NCBI GenBank assembly: GCA_949285905.1
Contig: CASDZV010000046.1
Location: 1 to 64,000, forward strand
DNA: 64,000 nucleotides
Reading direction: 5' to 3'
Source of the DNA: an uncultured Spirochaetales bacterium
Lineage (GTDB): Bacteria; Spirochaetota; Spirochaetia; Sphaerochaetales; Sphaerochaetaceae
Shown piece by piece: positions 62,348 through 64,000 of this stretch; the stretch's first letter is position 1, and every line of letters starts with the position of its first letter. The translations under genes and the position numbers were made by a program. The notes beneath the pieces were generated by a model that was not told where the DNA came from, made no database searches, and worked only from the letters and a program-made list of their open reading frames with translations.

Positions 62348-62851
62348 TCAGAAAGCAGCTCCGGCAATGAGGGAAAACCGGAGTTTTGCATACTGAGGCA
62401 CTGCTTTCTCAAGCATCCCCAGACGCCCTTCCTCTGAAGAGAAGGCATCAAGAAGAGACAGTCTGGGTTCGATGAAAAACCAGGAGAATGTCAGCGTCCA
62501 GCCTGCGATGATCTCAGAAAAGAGAATCAAGCGCTCTTCAGGCGCCTCAAGCCCCCAGAAACAGCCAAGTCTCACCATTGAAGCTCCAATGTAGAATCCT
62601 TTCCCATGAAACGGGTAAACAGATATAAGAAGTCCTGCCTCAGCGAATTCCAGTTCGTAATCATATGAGATGGAATATCTGAGCGGAATCGATATGCGGA
62701 GATTGTCCCATCTGTATGAGGCCTCCGCATCAAACCGGAAAGCATTCATGTACACAGAATCGACGCACATCAAGTCCGTTCCTATCTGCCAGGACGGGAA
62801 GAGAGGAAGTGCACAGGAAAGGATGCAGAATGAAAGAAAAAGCTGTCTCAT
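62348..62851 (-). CDS. Small exported beta-rich protein, probable outer-membrane barrel
   Basis: A 167-residue protein with a signal peptide (LFLSFCILSCALPLFPS) and then amphipathic strands such as SYRWDNLRISIPLRYSISYD and FIEPRLSLLDAF, ending in Phe. The size fits an eight-stranded barrel. No family was recognised. It precedes the hairpin-containing gap and the lipoprotein gene in the same leftward unit. Confidence 0.68.
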   Translation of the reverse strand: MRQLFLSFCILSCALPLFPSWQIGTDLMCVDSVYMNAFRFDAEASYRWDNLRISIPLRYSISYDYELEFAEAGLLISVYPFHGKGFYIGASMVRLGCFWGLEAPEERLILFSEIIAGWTLTFSWFFIEPRLSLLDAFSSEEGRLGMLEKAVPQYAKLRFSLIAGAAF

Positions 62852-62902
62852 GCATTCAGGCTAGACAGCTTCAGGACATTTAAAAAGAGGCAGAAGAGGA
62901 CA

Positions 62903-63388
62903 TTATTCATCCCCCCATCCCAGTGCGGACCGGAATTCTTTCTCCCTCTTCTGGAATGATCTCGATGTGAATCTGACCTCTTTGCTCTCCCCGTTCACAG
63001 ACAATGAAAGCCCTGGATGGTGATCATCGACTTTCTTGATGGTATAACCTTCAACAGATTGTGTGAAACACGACCAGGAAGGCTTTACTCCACCCTTCTC
63101 CGATTTGCGCGAGTAGAAAATAATCTCATTCGCTGTTACTGTCAGCGCCCCTCCCAGAAGCTCTGTACCGTCTTTCACAATCATTGAGCATCGCTGGAAG
63201 AAGAAATCTTCCCCTCCTCTGACTTTCTCAATCATCTTCCTTGTCACAACTGATGTGATGACGTAGTAGATGACGACCAGCAGAAGCAGAGGGATAATCA
63301 TAGGAAGAAGCACAATCCCTTTAATCGCAGCATAATAAACAAAGATACCGAACAATATGAGAATCAGAAGAAGAACAGCACGCTTCAT
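62903..63388 (-). CDS. Membrane protein with C-terminal PH-like domain, unknown function
   Basis: A 161-residue protein with two N-terminal helices (residues about 4-20 and 26-48) and a soluble beta-rich part with GGALTVTANEIIFYSRKS, reminiscent of bacterial PH-like domains (tentative). It overlaps the PTS IIA gene by four bases, so the two are co-translated. No function can be assigned. Confidence 0.7.
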   Translation of the reverse strand: MKRAVLLLILILFGIFVYYAAIKGIVLLPMIIPLLLLVVIYYVITSVVTRKMIEKVRGGEDFFFQRCSMIVKDGTELLGGALTVTANEIIFYSRKSEKGGVKPSWSCFTQSVEGYTIKKVDDHHPGLSLSVNGESKEVRFTSRSFQKREKEFRSALGWGDE

Positions 63389-63801
63389 ATATCAAAGACC
63401 TCCAGAATCTCATCATCGCTGTGAGAAGTCATGATTCTCTCCCTGTTTGCAGGAGAAGAAAGGATTCTGACAGCATGCGAAAGAAAATCAACATGGCTGG
63501 TTCCTGCAAAGCGTGGTATCAGAAGCAGGAGGAATATATGAACTCTCTCATCTCCCATGCGCACACCGCTTCTGGAACGTCCTACAACAGCAAGAATTGA
63601 ATCAATCCCGTCAAGTCTGGCATGAGGGACAGCAACACCGTCCCCGATAGCTGTAGAGCCTTCGCTCTCGCGTTCGATAACTGCTTTGATTGCCGCATCC
63701 TTATCAATGGCACCGGACGCATTTACAAGAAGGGTGACAGCTTCCTGCCAAGTAGCGGCTTCAAGATCAGATAAGACAGAAAAAAGAATGTTTCCACTCA
63801 T
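63385..63801 (-). CDS. PTS EIIA domain protein, fructose/nitrogen (PtsN-like) type
   Basis: A 138-residue EIIA protein with the phosphorylatable His in GDGVAVPHARLDG and the flanking IERESEGSTAIGDG. It is slightly short for PtsN. No EIIB, EIIC, HPr or EI gene lies nearby, so it is an orphan and probably regulatory rather than part of a sugar permease, as reported for other spirochaetes. Confidence 0.88.
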   Translation of the reverse strand: MSGNILFSVLSDLEAATWQEAVTLLVNASGAIDKDAAIKAVIERESEGSTAIGDGVAVPHARLDGIDSILAVVGRSRSGVRMGDERVHIFLLLLIPRFAGTSHVDFLSHAVRILSSPANRERIMTSHSDDEILEVFDI

Positions 63802-63910
63802 GCTTCAAGTCTATCCGATTGGCTCAAGAGATAGAAGACAGAAAAATTTTTCTGAAAAATTTGACCAAACGAGGGACTTAAAGCGCATAAGAGTCAAAGG
63901 AGAATAGAAA

Positions 63911-64000
63911 ATGAAAGCAAAACACGCTTTTATAGCTCTTGTGGCTATCTCAGTCATGCTCTTTCCTTCCTGTGAGGAGAGTGCAGACCACGCGACGCTG
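63911..64000 (+). CDS. Lipoprotein, truncated at right edge
   Basis: The frame opens at ATG 63911 after AAAGGAG and reads a signal peptide ending LFPSC (lipobox, Cys20), then EESADHATL at the window end. Only 30 codons are visible, so no function can be given. A TTGACC element at 63861-63866 may belong to its promoter, with a weak CATAAG 19 bp downstream. Confidence 0.75.
   Translation, partial: MKAKHAFIALVAISVMLFPSCEESADHATL

Noticed and set aside
1-64000. CRISPR arrays, tRNA, rRNA or prophage genes
   Set aside because: No regularly spaced repeats, cloverleaf-like segments, rRNA blocks or phage structural genes were noticed; nearly all space is filled by ordinary genes.

Overview
The window is a densely coded stretch of about 72 genes with moderate GC. 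It has the look of a free-living or gut-associated member of Spirochaetota, most likely Sphaerochaetaceae. The lineage call is an inference from the mix of carbohydrate ABC importers whose binding proteins start with a 'FASGSSE'-type export signal, a diderm envelope (lipoproteins, beta-barrels, a patatin-barrel fusion), an orphan PTS IIA protein, an FKBP lipoprotein and Fe-S fumarase subunits. No rRNA, tRNA, CRISPR array or intact transposase was seen.

Region by region. 1-2.5 kb: a truncated FN3/repeat protein, a LOG-family protein and a sugar nucleotidyltransferase. 2.6-6.5 kb: a sugar ABC importer without its own ATPase, plus a TIM-barrel isomerase. 6.5-8.5 kb: a MerR regulator with a C-terminal Cys cluster, RadC, a BrnT/BrnA toxin-antitoxin pair and a decayed radC 3' fragment. 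8.4-16.2 kb: a complete histidine operon in the order hisG-D-C-B-H-A-F-IE, followed by a translationally coupled pentapeptide-repeat gene. It is preceded by what reads as a histidine leader peptide with a terminator/antiterminator attenuator. 16.3-17.7 kb: a DUF308 membrane protein and a HAD nucleotidase.

17.7-37 kb is a sugar and sugar-acid catabolic island. Leftward: SDR dehydrogenase, galactonate-type dehydratase, SMP-30 lactonase, LacI regulator and a DUF5107-TPR protein. Divergent from it: an Rbs/Ara-type importer, an aldose-epimerase-like protein and a creatininase-family protein. Two matching palindromes lie in the divergent promoter region. Facing this is a second operon: dehydratase paralogue, ABC importer, IclR regulator, KDPG-type aldolase and KDG kinase. 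Together they could run an oxidative De Ley-Doudoroff-type route (sugar, lactone, aldonate, 2-keto-3-deoxy acid, phosphorylated acid, pyruvate plus triose phosphate).

37.2-58.1 kb is mostly one long leftward run of housekeeping genes: M16 protease, glpK, cdaA-ybbR, acpS, truA, a UDG-like gene, priA, DUF3842, a complete ECF transporter with a nucleoside-type kinase, def, fmt, a patatin-barrel protein, a radical SAM protein, two-subunit fumarase and a small HELGH membrane protein. 58.2-64 kb: endonuclease IV, then a leftward set of unrecognised envelope proteins, an orphan EIIA-type PTS protein, and a truncated lipoprotein at the right edge.

The observations most worth following are the his attenuator in a probable spirochaete, the BrnTA pair between radC and a radC remnant, and three consecutive hairpins at 62.3 kb.
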